Of a stretch of DNA of 14,227 bases, positions 7,541 to 13,403 are shown piece after piece. The stretch is from Campylobacterota bacterium (GTDB taxonomy: Bacteria; Campylobacterota; Campylobacteria; Campylobacterales; Sulfurovaceae). Both the position numbers and the translations under genes were made by a program. The DNA lies in the NCBI GenBank assembly GCA_030595845.1, contig JAUVCL010000042.1:1-14227 (forward strand), read 5' to 3'. Below the pieces are notes generated by a model. The model searched no databases, had not been told where the DNA came from, and saw only the letters and a list, made by a program, of their open reading frames with translations. Every line of letters begins with the position of its first letter. The stretch's first letter is position 1.

Positions 7541-8320
7541 ATGAAAAAAATGATTACAACATCTGTAGCAGTAGCTGCATTATTAGTAACAAGTGCGCAA
7601 GCTGATTTTGACTTTGGAGATATGTTCACCGATATGAAAGACGCTGCTGTAAGTATGAGTAAAGATGCTAAAGATTCTGTTGTTAGTATGAAAGACGGTG
7701 CTGTTGAGACAAGTCAAAGTGCTGAAAGAACAGTAACGAATGTAAGTAAAGATTCAAAAGATGTTTCAGTAAAAGTTTCTGATGATCTTAAAACAGCAGA
7801 AGTATCTACTTCTAAAGATAGTAGAGATACTGCTGTTTCTGTTTCTACAGATACTAAAGACTCTATCACTAACACAACAAAAGACCTTAAAGATTCTGCA
7901 ACTGTAGCATCTAAAGAATTCAAAGATTCAACTGTTGCTGTTTCTGCTGATACTACTTCTGCTGTTAAAACTGTTTCTAATGACTCAAGAGATTCTGTGA
8001 AAACTGTTTCTAATGACTCTTCTGATTCTGTAAAAACGATCTCTAATGATTCTGCTGATTCTGTGAAAACTGTTTCTACTGACTCTGCTGATTCTGTGAA
8101 AACAATTTCAACTGATTCTAAAGATTCTGTAGACACTGTTGCTAAAAACACAAATGAATCTACTAAAACAATTTCTAATGATGCAAGAGCATCTGTAGAA
8201 TCTACCAATACAAATGCAAGTGATTCAGTGAAACAAATTTCATCTGACTCTGCAAAATCTGTAAAATCTGTTGCAGATAATGTAAATGATTCTACAAAGA
8301 CTATCTCAAACGATCTATAA
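7541..8320 (+). CDS. Exported hendecad-repeat protein, paralogue 1
   Basis: The family is not one I can name. The 259-residue protein has a Sec signal peptide (MKKMITTSVAVAALLVTSAQA, cleavage after residue 21), so it is periplasmic, surface-bound or secreted. After a short head (DFDFGDMFTDMKDAAV) the whole protein is an 11-residue repeat: two units at 38-59, a 7-residue unit SAERTVT at 60-66, then 17 unbroken units at 67-253 and a partial unit. The consensus is T-V-S-N-D-S-x-D-S-V-K, with V/I at position 2, small S/A at 6 and V/A at 10. That 4-4-3 spacing fits an amphipathic helix or a right-handed coiled coil. There are no Cys, Trp or Tyr residues, and Ser, Thr, Asp and Lys dominate. LEA-like, cell-surface or structural roles are possible; disorder is also possible. 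It has its own promoter and terminator. Confidence 0.93.
   Translation: MKKMITTSVAVAALLVTSAQADFDFGDMFTDMKDAAVSMSKDAKDSVVSMKDGAVETSQSAERTVTNVSKDSKDVSVKVSDDLKTAEVSTSKDSRDTAVSVSTDTKDSITNTTKDLKDSATVASKEFKDSTVAVSADTTSAVKTVSNDSRDSVKTVSNDSSDSVKTISNDSADSVKTVSTDSADSVKTISTDSKDSVDTVAKNTNESTKTISNDARASVESTNTNASDSVKQISSDSAKSVKSVADNVNDSTKTISNDL
7652..8317 (+). repeat. 33-bp (11-codon) repeat array in paralogue 1
   Basis: The array encodes residues 38-259. The most uniform part is 7970-8134, five units TVSNDSRDSVK, TVSNDSSDSVK, TISNDSADSVK, TVSTDSADSVK and TISTDSKDSVD. Synonymous positions differ between units (for example GTGAAAACT, GTAAAAACG), so these are old repeats and not fresh slippage copies. Confidence 0.9.
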
Positions 8321-8330
8321 TATAAACATC

Positions 8331-8370
8331 AAAGGCAACTCTACCCAGGGTTGTCTTTATTTCTCTTCCT
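8331..8370 (+). terminator. Terminator after paralogue 1
   Basis: AAAGGCAAC (8331-8339) pairs with GTTGTCTTT (8350-8358), a 9-bp stem with one G-T pair and a 10-nt loop. It is followed by a pyrimidine-rich, T-rich tail (ATTTCTCTTCCT). It begins 10 bp after the stop codon. Confidence 0.8.
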
Positions 8371-8454
8371 CTATTTTACTTCACCCCATCTTTTTTAATC
8401 TAGGTTATCTATGCGAAGACATAGTATAATATTAGTTCATATTATATAGTATGA

Positions 8455-8498
8455 TTATATTAACATTAAGTTATATGAAATATAAGTTTTGCTATAAT
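8455..8498 (+). promoter_or_regulatory. Promoter with tandem boxes for the second hendecad-repeat gene
   Basis: TATAAT is at 8493-8498, preceded by GC. The box TTATATGAAATATAA (8471-8485) has perfect TTATAT/ATATAA arms and starts 22 bp before the -10. A second, direct-orientation half-match, TTATATTAACATTAAG (8455-8470), abuts it and matches 12 of 16 positions. The ribosome binding site is AAAGGGG. The rest of the 8359-8454 gap is AT-rich with a small CTATG/CATAG hairpin near 8410-8424 of unknown meaning. Confidence 0.7.
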
Positions 8499-8527
8499 TT
8501 AGAATATAAATATTAAAGGGGTCAATC

Positions 8528-9358
8528 ATGAAAAAAATAATTACAACATCTGCAGCAGTAGCTGCATTGCTTATTACAAGTGTACAAGCTGATTTTAACT
8601 TGAATGATATGTTTAAAGATATGTCAGATGCTGCTATAAGTATCAGTAAAGATGCTAAAGATTCTGTTGACAGTATGAAAGACGGTGCTGTTGAGACTTC
8701 GAAAAGTGCAGAAAGAACTGTATCATCTGTAAGTAAAGATGGTAAAGAAGTTTCAGTAAAAGTTTCTGATGATCTTAAAGTTGCTGAGTTGTCTACATCT
8801 AAAGACAGTAGAGATACTGTAGTTTCTCTTTCTACAGATACTAAAGACTCTATCACTAACACTACAAAAGATCTTAAAGATTCTGCAACTGTAGCTTCTA
8901 AAGACTTTAAAGATTCAACTGTTGCTGTTTCAGGTGATACTACTTCTGCTGTTAAAACTGTTTCCAATGACTCAAGAGATTCTGTTAACTCGATTTCTAA
9001 TGATATGAATAAAACATCATCAACTATCTCTAATGATTCAAGTGACGCTATAAAAACGATCTCAAATAACTCTGCAGATTCTGTACAATCTGTTTCTAAC
9101 GACTCAAAGGATTCTATAGACACTCTTGCAAAAAATGTAAGTGACTCTACTAAAACCATTTCTAATGACACAAGAGCATCTGTAGAATCTACTAATACAA
9201 ATGCAAGTGATTCAGTGAAACAAGTATCTGAAGATTCTGCAGCATCTGTAAAAACTATTGCTGATAACACAAATGATTCTGTTAAAACGATCACTTCAGA
9301 TGAATATGCAGCGCGTATGAAAAAGAAAAGCGCAGCACCCATAACAAACAAAAAATAA
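8528..9358 (+). CDS. Exported hendecad-repeat protein, paralogue 2, with basic C-terminal tail
   Basis: This 276-residue protein has a signal peptide cleaved after SVQA (residue 21). It aligns residue for residue, without a gap, with paralogues 1 and 3 through residue 253: two 11-residue units at 38-59, SAERTVS at 60-66, then 17 units at 67-253. The head is the most diverged (DFNLNDMFKDMSDAAI). The body at about 71-151 is nearly identical to paralogue 1, and repeats at about 155-198 are diverged (SISNDMNKTSS, TISNNSADSVQ). After the last unit comes a unique tail, TITSDEYAARMKKKSAAPIT and a final NKK, rich in lysine and containing the only tyrosine. The tail could bind the envelope, anionic polymer or a partner. 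Function is unknown, but its promoter box shows co-regulation with the other two. Confidence 0.93.
   Translation: MKKIITTSAAVAALLITSVQADFNLNDMFKDMSDAAISISKDAKDSVDSMKDGAVETSKSAERTVSSVSKDGKEVSVKVSDDLKVAELSTSKDSRDTVVSLSTDTKDSITNTTKDLKDSATVASKDFKDSTVAVSGDTTSAVKTVSNDSRDSVNSISNDMNKTSSTISNDSSDAIKTISNNSADSVQSVSNDSKDSIDTLAKNVSDSTKTISNDTRASVESTNTNASDSVKQVSEDSAASVKTIADNTNDSVKTITSDEYAARMKKKSAAPITNKK
8639..9286 (+). repeat. 33-bp (11-codon) repeat array in paralogue 2
   Basis: The array encodes residues 38-253: 19 hendecads interrupted once by the 7-residue unit at 60-66. Unit boundaries coincide exactly with those of paralogues 1 and 3. Confidence 0.9.
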
Positions 9359-9372
9359 ATTACTGCATTAAA

Positions 9373-9412
9373 TGTACAACCAGTTTAATCTGGTTGTACA
9401 CTCTTTCTTTTT
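9373..9412 (+). terminator. Strong terminator after paralogue 2
   Basis: TGTACAACCAG (9373-9383) and CTGGTTGTACA (9390-9400) form a perfect 11-bp stem with the 6-nt loop TTTAAT. The tail CTCTTTCTTTTT is T-rich. It begins 14 bp after the stop codon. Confidence 0.92.
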
Positions 9413-9496
9413 GATTAAACACTCATTACAATACCTTATTATTTATTATCTATTTAAAAACTAACTTCAAATAACTCTATATTTTATAATATAACC

Positions 9497-9555
9497 GTAA
9501 ATTATGTTAAATATAATAAACGTTAAGTTATATTTAACATAATTTACACTATAAT
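9497..9555 (+). promoter_or_regulatory. Promoter with 20-bp perfect inverted repeat for the third hendecad-repeat gene
   Basis: The arm at 9497-9516 is the exact reverse complement of 9528-9547 (20 of 20 positions), with the 11-bp spacer TAAACGTTAAG. The right arm contains the shared box TTATATTTAACATAA (9528-9542), again starting 22 bp before TATAAT (9550-9555), and ends 2 bp before that hexamer. The predicted transcript starts downstream of both arms, so the dyad acts as DNA (an operator or activator site) and not as an RNA hairpin. The ribosome binding site is AAAAGGGAT. Confidence 0.78.
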
Positions 9556-9586
9556 TCATTATTAAACATATCAAAAGGGATTAAAT

Positions 9587-10366
9587 ATGAAAAGAATAAT
9601 TACAACATCTGTAGCAGTAGCTGCATTATTGGTAACAAGTGCGCAAGCTGATTTTGACTTTGGAGATATGTTCACCGATATGAAAGATGCTGCTGTAAGT
9701 ATGAGTAAAGATGCTAAAGATTCTGTTACTGCTATGAAAGACGGCGCAGTTGAAACTTCAAAAAGTGCTGAAAGAACTGTATCAACAGTTAGTACTGATG
9801 CAAAAGATACTTCAACTAAAATGTCAGATGACATTAAAACAATGGAAGTAAATACTACTTCTGACTTATCTAAAACAACTACAGCACTTTCAACAGATAC
9901 TAAAGATTCACTTAAAACAACTACAGCTGACTTCAAAGACAGTAGTACCGTTATCAGTACAGACGTAAAAGATTCAATCAAAACTGTTTCTAAAGACGCA
10001 ACTGACTCTGTAAAAACTGTTTCTAATGACTCAACTGACTCTGTAAAAACTGTTTCTAATGACTCAAGAGATTCTGTTAAAACAGTTTCAGCTGACTCTG
10101 CATCTGCAGTTAAAACCGTTTCAAATGACTTAAATGCTTCAACTGGCACTATTTCATCTGACTCTAAAGATTCTGTAAGTTCAGTAGCTACAAATGCCAC
10201 TGATTCAGTAAAAACTGTTTCTAATGATACAAGAACAGCCATAGATTCTACAAATACAAATGCAAGTGACTCAGTAAAACAAGTTTCATCTGACACTGCA
10301 AAATCTGTGAAAACAATTTCAGAAAATACAAATGATTCTGTAAAAACTATTTCAGACAATCAGTAA
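9587..10366 (+). CDS. Exported hendecad-repeat protein, paralogue 3
   Basis: The 259-residue protein has a signal peptide cleaved after SAQA (residue 21). The head and first unit (residues 6-47) match paralogue 1 exactly, then the middle (67-132) diverges from both others, with more threonine and methionine (KMSDDIKTMEV, NTTSDLSKTTT). The repeat layout is identical: units at 38-59, SAERTVS at 60-66, and 17 units at 67-253, ending TISDNQ. The most uniform units are at 133-176 (TVSKDATDSVK, TVSNDSTDSVK, TVSNDSRDSVK, TVSADSASAVK). STNTNASDSVKQ at 221-232 is invariant in all three paralogues. Predicted location is the periplasm or cell surface; no enzymatic motif is present. A helical amphipathic or partly disordered structural protein is the best description. 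Confidence 0.93.
   Translation: MKRIITTSVAVAALLVTSAQADFDFGDMFTDMKDAAVSMSKDAKDSVTAMKDGAVETSKSAERTVSTVSTDAKDTSTKMSDDIKTMEVNTTSDLSKTTTALSTDTKDSLKTTTADFKDSSTVISTDVKDSIKTVSKDATDSVKTVSNDSTDSVKTVSNDSRDSVKTVSADSASAVKTVSNDLNASTGTISSDSKDSVSSVATNATDSVKTVSNDTRTAIDSTNTNASDSVKQVSSDTAKSVKTISENTNDSVKTISDNQ
9698..10363 (+). repeat. 33-bp (11-codon) repeat array in paralogue 3
   Basis: The array encodes residues 38-259 in the same register as the other two paralogues. Uniform units lie at 9983-10114. Confidence 0.9.
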
Positions 10367-10378
10367 TCATTTACTACC

Positions 10379-10407
10379 ACTATAAGAAGGGCTTTCCTTC
10401 TTGTAGT
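10379..10407 (+). terminator. Hairpin after paralogue 3, possible terminator
   Basis: ACTATAAGAAGG (10379-10390) pairs with CCTTCTTGTAGT (10396-10407) in a 12-bp stem with one T-G pair and a 5-nt loop. No T-tract follows, so termination may be partial or need a factor; read-through into the 10531 gene is possible. Confidence 0.6.
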
Positions 10408-10472
10408 ACAGAAGAATATCAGTAACCTTTAGTAGCGTTTACCTTACTATCTACAGAAATTATAATTTCCAT

Positions 10473-10507
10473 TTATTATATATATAAGCAATATGCTATT
10501 CTATAAG
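10473..10507 (+). promoter_or_regulatory. Weak candidate promoter for the 694-residue gene
   Basis: TATTCT (10497-10502) or the overlapping TATAAG (10502-10507) could serve as -10. TTATTATATATATAA (10473-10487) resembles the dyad box of the three upstream genes (12 of 15 positions to the palindrome), but starts 24 bp before TATTCT, not 22. In a TA-rich stretch this may be chance. Confidence 0.3.
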
Positions 10508-10530
10508 AATATCTTGTCCAAAGGATTATA

Positions 10531-12615
10531 ATGAATTGTGTCAAAAAACTGATTTTGAGTGTGAGTATATTTTTACCCTCACTTCTTTTAGCTACATCAG
10601 AGCCAACCCCCTCTTCCAGTCATGAAACATCACAAAATAACGCACTGGCTGTCTTCTATACCATACCAGGTAATGCAGAGGAAGCATATAATGAACTTGT
10701 AGAGAAAAAACTCAAGAGCATAGGTTTCAACCTTACAGATCCACATAAAAGAGTCAACGACAAGTATGAAACAAAATATGGCTCAACTGTATTGGATGTG
10801 TTGAGTTTTATGCCTGTAGTCAATGACAAAGTGATCATTCCTCTTCTTAATATAGATCCGCGTATCGCAGGATTTGCACCATTTAATATGCTTATACACA
10901 AAAAACTTGATGAGAATGTAACACATGTAGGACACCTTATGCCTAAAACCATGTTAGACATTTTAGGCATAGAAAATAAAGAAGTGAGAGAAAAGTTCAC
11001 GGCTACATTTCAATCACTGGATGAAATGATTGAAAAAGAGTTAGGTGGGGAAAAATCATTTATGCCTTACACCAAACTACCCGAAAAAAAAATGATCAAC
11101 TTTGAATATGCGTTTAAAGCACCAGAAAACATAGATGATTTTATAAGTAATTTTCAGGACCGCTTTGAGCTGGCCTTTATCGACAAAAAATATCGCATTG
11201 CCGGATACCACAATTTCATGCAAGCAACAAAAAGTGCAGAAGAGATACTTTCCGGTTATGATGCATTCTGGACCTACGCACTTTGTAAGTCTGAATTTTC
11301 TTATGGTATGTTTGACAAGGAAGGGGCAAGACCCGAAGCAGGACTTTTTGTTCCCTGTACGATGTATATGTATATTAAAAAAGGCACAAACAAAATTGTT
11401 GTTGGTATCTTTAGACGGCAAAACTTGTCAGAGACACTGAACATAAAAGATAAAATAAGACTAAAACTTGTTGAAAAACTTGATAGAGAAATACCAGAGA
11501 TCCTCACTGAACTTGGCATGAAGCCAACTGAAAATGTAAATACCTTGTTACATCATGCTCCAATAATCGCTAAAATAAAAGAGCCGGCGCAGCAAAAAGA
11601 AAAAGCAGGAACAGAAAAGAACAGAAGGAACAAGAAAGCCTATGCGCAAACGAGAGCTGTACCTAAAGCTGGCGATGCACCAATGATTCCAACTGTACCC
11701 AAAGTGCCTGAAGTCATTACATTCAATAAAAGCCACAATATATATGATAGAAGTATCAAATTTTCAAAACGTGTGCCACCAAACTATATACCTCACAGAT
11801 TTGACAATATGAAGAAAGTAAAATCATCTACACATACACGAATAGGAGTAGTCAGCCAGGGAAGAATATCAGCCTATCTTCGTGGTAAATTCATCGATGT
11901 AAAAACAGTTGAAGAGAAACTCAAAGCTGCAGGCTTTGAAATCATCACCACTGTTCCTGTCAATAAGAAAGGTACACTGCTCTCAGTCGTATTTACAGAT
12001 AAATCTCTAGTAAGTATGGCAAGTAAAGAAAATAGAGGCTTTATGGCATCATTACGTGTGCTTGTAGACACAAAAGAGAAAACGATCAGTATCACAAACC
12101 CTATTTATATGGCAAAGGGTTTTTTACAAAATGACTATGATGAAAAATCTGCTAAAAAACTACTTGATAAACTGATCACTCAATTTCCAAACTTAAGCAA
12201 TTCAAAAGATCTACTTAAATTCCAGCTTTTAGCAAAATACCAGTTTATGAATGGGATGCCTTATTATGAAAACATGATAGACGTTTCCTCAGGTGATGAT
12301 CTTTTAGAGAGAATAAAAGATAATAAGAAAGTGGTATTTACGCAAACACTTGAAAATAGCTCAACACTGATTGGTATAAAGTTAGGAAAGAGAACAAGAA
12401 AATTTACAAAAAGAATCGGAAGAAATAATGCGGCTATGCTTCCCTATCCTATACTCATAGAAAATGGAAAAGCCAAGATACTAGATCCTAAATATTATAT
12501 ATCTTATATGTATCCACTGTTAAAAATGTCAGAATTCATGACGATCGCAACCATACCAGATGCTATTGTCAAAGATTGTAAAAGAGTGTTTAGGAAAAAG
12601 AAGAAAAAGAAATAA
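10531..12615 (+). CDS. Exported 694-residue protein with four DUF302-like units
   Basis: The ATG follows AAAGGA. The signal peptide ends near LLLATS (about residue 21), so the protein is periplasmic or secreted. I do not know its function. I see four similar units, each a strand, a helix ending in a G-F type turn, then a P/F-x-M-x-I/V strand and a charged turn. They lie at about 40-145 (APFNMLIHKK at 116), 190-305 (VPCTMYMYIKKG at 274), 445-530 (GFMASLRVLVDTKEK at 503) and 580-675 (MLPYPILIENGKAKI at 636). The first unit resembles DUF302 (strand, helix, then DP-x4-F-x-PF). A basic, proline- and glutamine-rich linker at about 350-395 divides the two pairs. The protein ends in six lysines. It lies directly after the hendecad genes on the same strand, and may be functionally linked to them. 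Confidence 0.85.
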   Translation: MNCVKKLILSVSIFLPSLLLATSEPTPSSSHETSQNNALAVFYTIPGNAEEAYNELVEKKLKSIGFNLTDPHKRVNDKYETKYGSTVLDVLSFMPVVNDKVIIPLLNIDPRIAGFAPFNMLIHKKLDENVTHVGHLMPKTMLDILGIENKEVREKFTATFQSLDEMIEKELGGEKSFMPYTKLPEKKMINFEYAFKAPENIDDFISNFQDRFELAFIDKKYRIAGYHNFMQATKSAEEILSGYDAFWTYALCKSEFSYGMFDKEGARPEAGLFVPCTMYMYIKKGTNKIVVGIFRRQNLSETLNIKDKIRLKLVEKLDREIPEILTELGMKPTENVNTLLHHAPIIAKIKEPAQQKEKAGTEKNRRNKKAYAQTRAVPKAGDAPMIPTVPKVPEVITFNKSHNIYDRSIKFSKRVPPNYIPHRFDNMKKVKSSTHTRIGVVSQGRISAYLRGKFIDVKTVEEKLKAAGFEIITTVPVNKKGTLLSVVFTDKSLVSMASKENRGFMASLRVLVDTKEKTISITNPIYMAKGFLQNDYDEKSAKKLLDKLITQFPNLSNSKDLLKFQLLAKYQFMNGMPYYENMIDVSSGDDLLERIKDNKKVVFTQTLENSSTLIGIKLGKRTRKFTKRIGRNNAAMLPYPILIENGKAKILDPKYYISYMYPLLKMSEFMTIATIPDAIVKDCKRVFRKKKKKK

Positions 12616-12633
12616 AGTTTAAACGATGACTCT

Positions 12634-12660
12634 GTGTTTCCAAATTAAAATTGGGAACAC
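12634..12660 (+). terminator. Terminator-like hairpin after the 694-residue gene
   Basis: GTGTTTCCAA (12634-12643) pairs with TTGGGAACAC (12651-12660) in a 10-bp stem with one T-G pair and a 7-nt loop. It is followed by an AT-rich TTAAATATAATTAG tail, not a clean T-run. Confidence 0.65.
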
Positions 12661-12698
12661 TTAAATATAATTAGTTAGCCTATATAACTACTAAAGCA

Positions 12699-12727
12699 AG
12701 CGTATCAGGCCTTACCTGATACACGCT
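12699..12727 (-). terminator. Hairpin downstream of efp, likely terminator
   Basis: GTATCAGG (12702-12709) and CCTGATAC (12715-12722) form an 8-bp stem with a 5-nt loop, extendable by three outer pairs across a 2-nt bulge. Read on the minus strand it lies 13 bp after the efp stop and is followed by GCTTTAG, a weak T-run. It sits between converging genes and may serve both. Confidence 0.5.
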
Positions 12728-12739
12728 CTAAAACAAGCC

Positions 12740-13306
12740 CTATTTAGCTTTCTCTAAATACTTACAATCAACCGTATCCACTTTGATCATCTCACCTTCA
12801 AGCACATGAAATGGTACTTGAACCACAGCACCACTCTCAAGTGTTGCCGGTTTTTTACCACCTTGTGAGTCGCCTTTAAAGTTAGGAGGTGTCTCAACGA
12901 TTTTCAGTACCACGGTTTGAGGAATTTCAACTGAAATTGCTTTTCCCCCGTGAAATAAGATCTCTGCTTCCATGCCATCGATCATAAAAGAAAAAGTATC
13001 TTTTCCTACTTGATCATGAGTAAGTCCTATTTGATCAAATGTTGTTGTATCCATAAACTGAAGAAAGTCTCCATCATCATAAAGATACTGCATCGTTTTT
13101 TGTTCTAACTCCGGTACTTCAAATTTATCCCCGGCATGTACAGTTTTTTCTATGGTTTTACCAGAAGCCAAGTTTTTGATCTTCATACGTACAAAAGCTG
13201 CACCCTTACCTGGTTTCACATGTTGAAAATCTGTTACCTTATACGGGTTTCCCGTTATTTCAAGTCTTGCACCTTTTTTGATGTCACCCATTCCAATAAT
13301 AGCCAT
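12740..13306 (-). CDS. efp: Translation elongation factor P
   Basis: EF-P binds between the P and E sites of the ribosome and relieves stalling at proline runs. The 188-residue length is normal. Domain I (about 1-65) has HVKPGKGAAF with the lysine at position 34 that is the site of post-translational modification in many bacteria. Two OB-fold domains follow: FLQFMDTTTFDQIGL starts the second near residue 82, and the third contains the family signature VVLKIVETPPNFKGDS near 131-146. The ATG at 13306 follows AAGGAG. The gene is monocistronic in appearance, with its own -10 element and a downstream hairpin. No modifying enzyme gene is in the window. Confidence 0.99.
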   Translation of the reverse strand: MAIIGMGDIKKGARLEITGNPYKVTDFQHVKPGKGAAFVRMKIKNLASGKTIEKTVHAGDKFEVPELEQKTMQYLYDDGDFLQFMDTTTFDQIGLTHDQVGKDTFSFMIDGMEAEILFHGGKAISVEIPQTVVLKIVETPPNFKGDSQGGKKPATLESGAVVQVPFHVLEGEMIKVDTVDCKYLEKAK

Positions 13307-13331
13307 AGTTGCTCCTTAAAAATTATGAGTG

Positions 13332-13337
13332 ATTATA
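13332..13337 (-). promoter_or_regulatory. -10 element for efp
   Basis: TATAAT on the minus strand, preceded by TTGGC, lies 31 nt upstream of the efp ATG. No clear -35 is visible 17 bp further upstream. Confidence 0.55.
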
Positions 13338-13370
13338 GCCAATGCATGATATAAAAGGGGTAAAGAAGAG

Positions 13371-13394
13371 GAGAGCCCCAGGAAGTGGGCTCTC
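13371..13394 (-). terminator. Terminator of the RND permease gene
   Basis: GAGAGCCC (13371-13378) and GGGCTCTC (13387-13394) form a perfect 8-bp GC-rich stem with an 8-nt loop. On the minus strand it is followed by the pyrimidine-rich CTCTTCTTTACCCC. It lies 9 bp past the stop codon at 13404. Confidence 0.82.
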
Positions 13395-13403
13395 AGAAGT
13401 ATA

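Noticed and set aside
7970..8134. Phase-variable tract in paralogue 1
   Set aside because: The 33-bp units have diverged at synonymous sites, unit number is the same in three paralogues, and a gain or loss would keep the reading frame. There is no homopolymer or short tandem tract at the gene start.
7714..8208. Antisense open frame of 164 codons opposite paralogue 1
   Set aside because: It is in the same phase as the antisense frame of paralogue 2 and is explained in the same way by repeat composition.
8455..9351. Long antisense open frame of 298 codons opposite paralogue 2
   Set aside because: The antisense codons straddle sense codon boundaries, so a stop there needs a sense Tyr, His or Gln codon after T or C. 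The repeats almost lack Tyr, His and Gln, so this frame stays open as a by-product. It has no ribosome binding site of note and its product is a mirror of the repeat.
9497..9547. Terminal inverted repeats of a small insertion element
   Set aside because: Only 11 bp lie between the arms, no transposase or target duplication is present, and the right arm coincides with the promoter box shared with the paralogues.
9571..10359. Antisense open frame of 262 codons opposite paralogue 3
   Set aside because: Same phase and same cause; the recurrence in all three genes follows from the sense repeats, not from an independent gene.
7652..10363. CRISPR array or non-coding satellite, because of 33-bp periodicity
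   Set aside because: The period is exactly 11 codons, substitutions are largely synonymous or conservative, and there are no unique spacers between constant repeats.
7541..10366. Antifreeze (type I, 11-residue Thr repeat) function
   Set aside because: Type I antifreeze helices are alanine-rich with regularly spaced Thr. Here the repeat is Ser/Asp/Lys-rich with variable Thr, so the shared period alone is not evidence.
11077..11736. Antisense frames opposite the 694-residue gene
   Set aside because: They are short, overlap each other in different frames, lack ribosome binding sites and look like random hydrophobic translations of an AT-rich gene.
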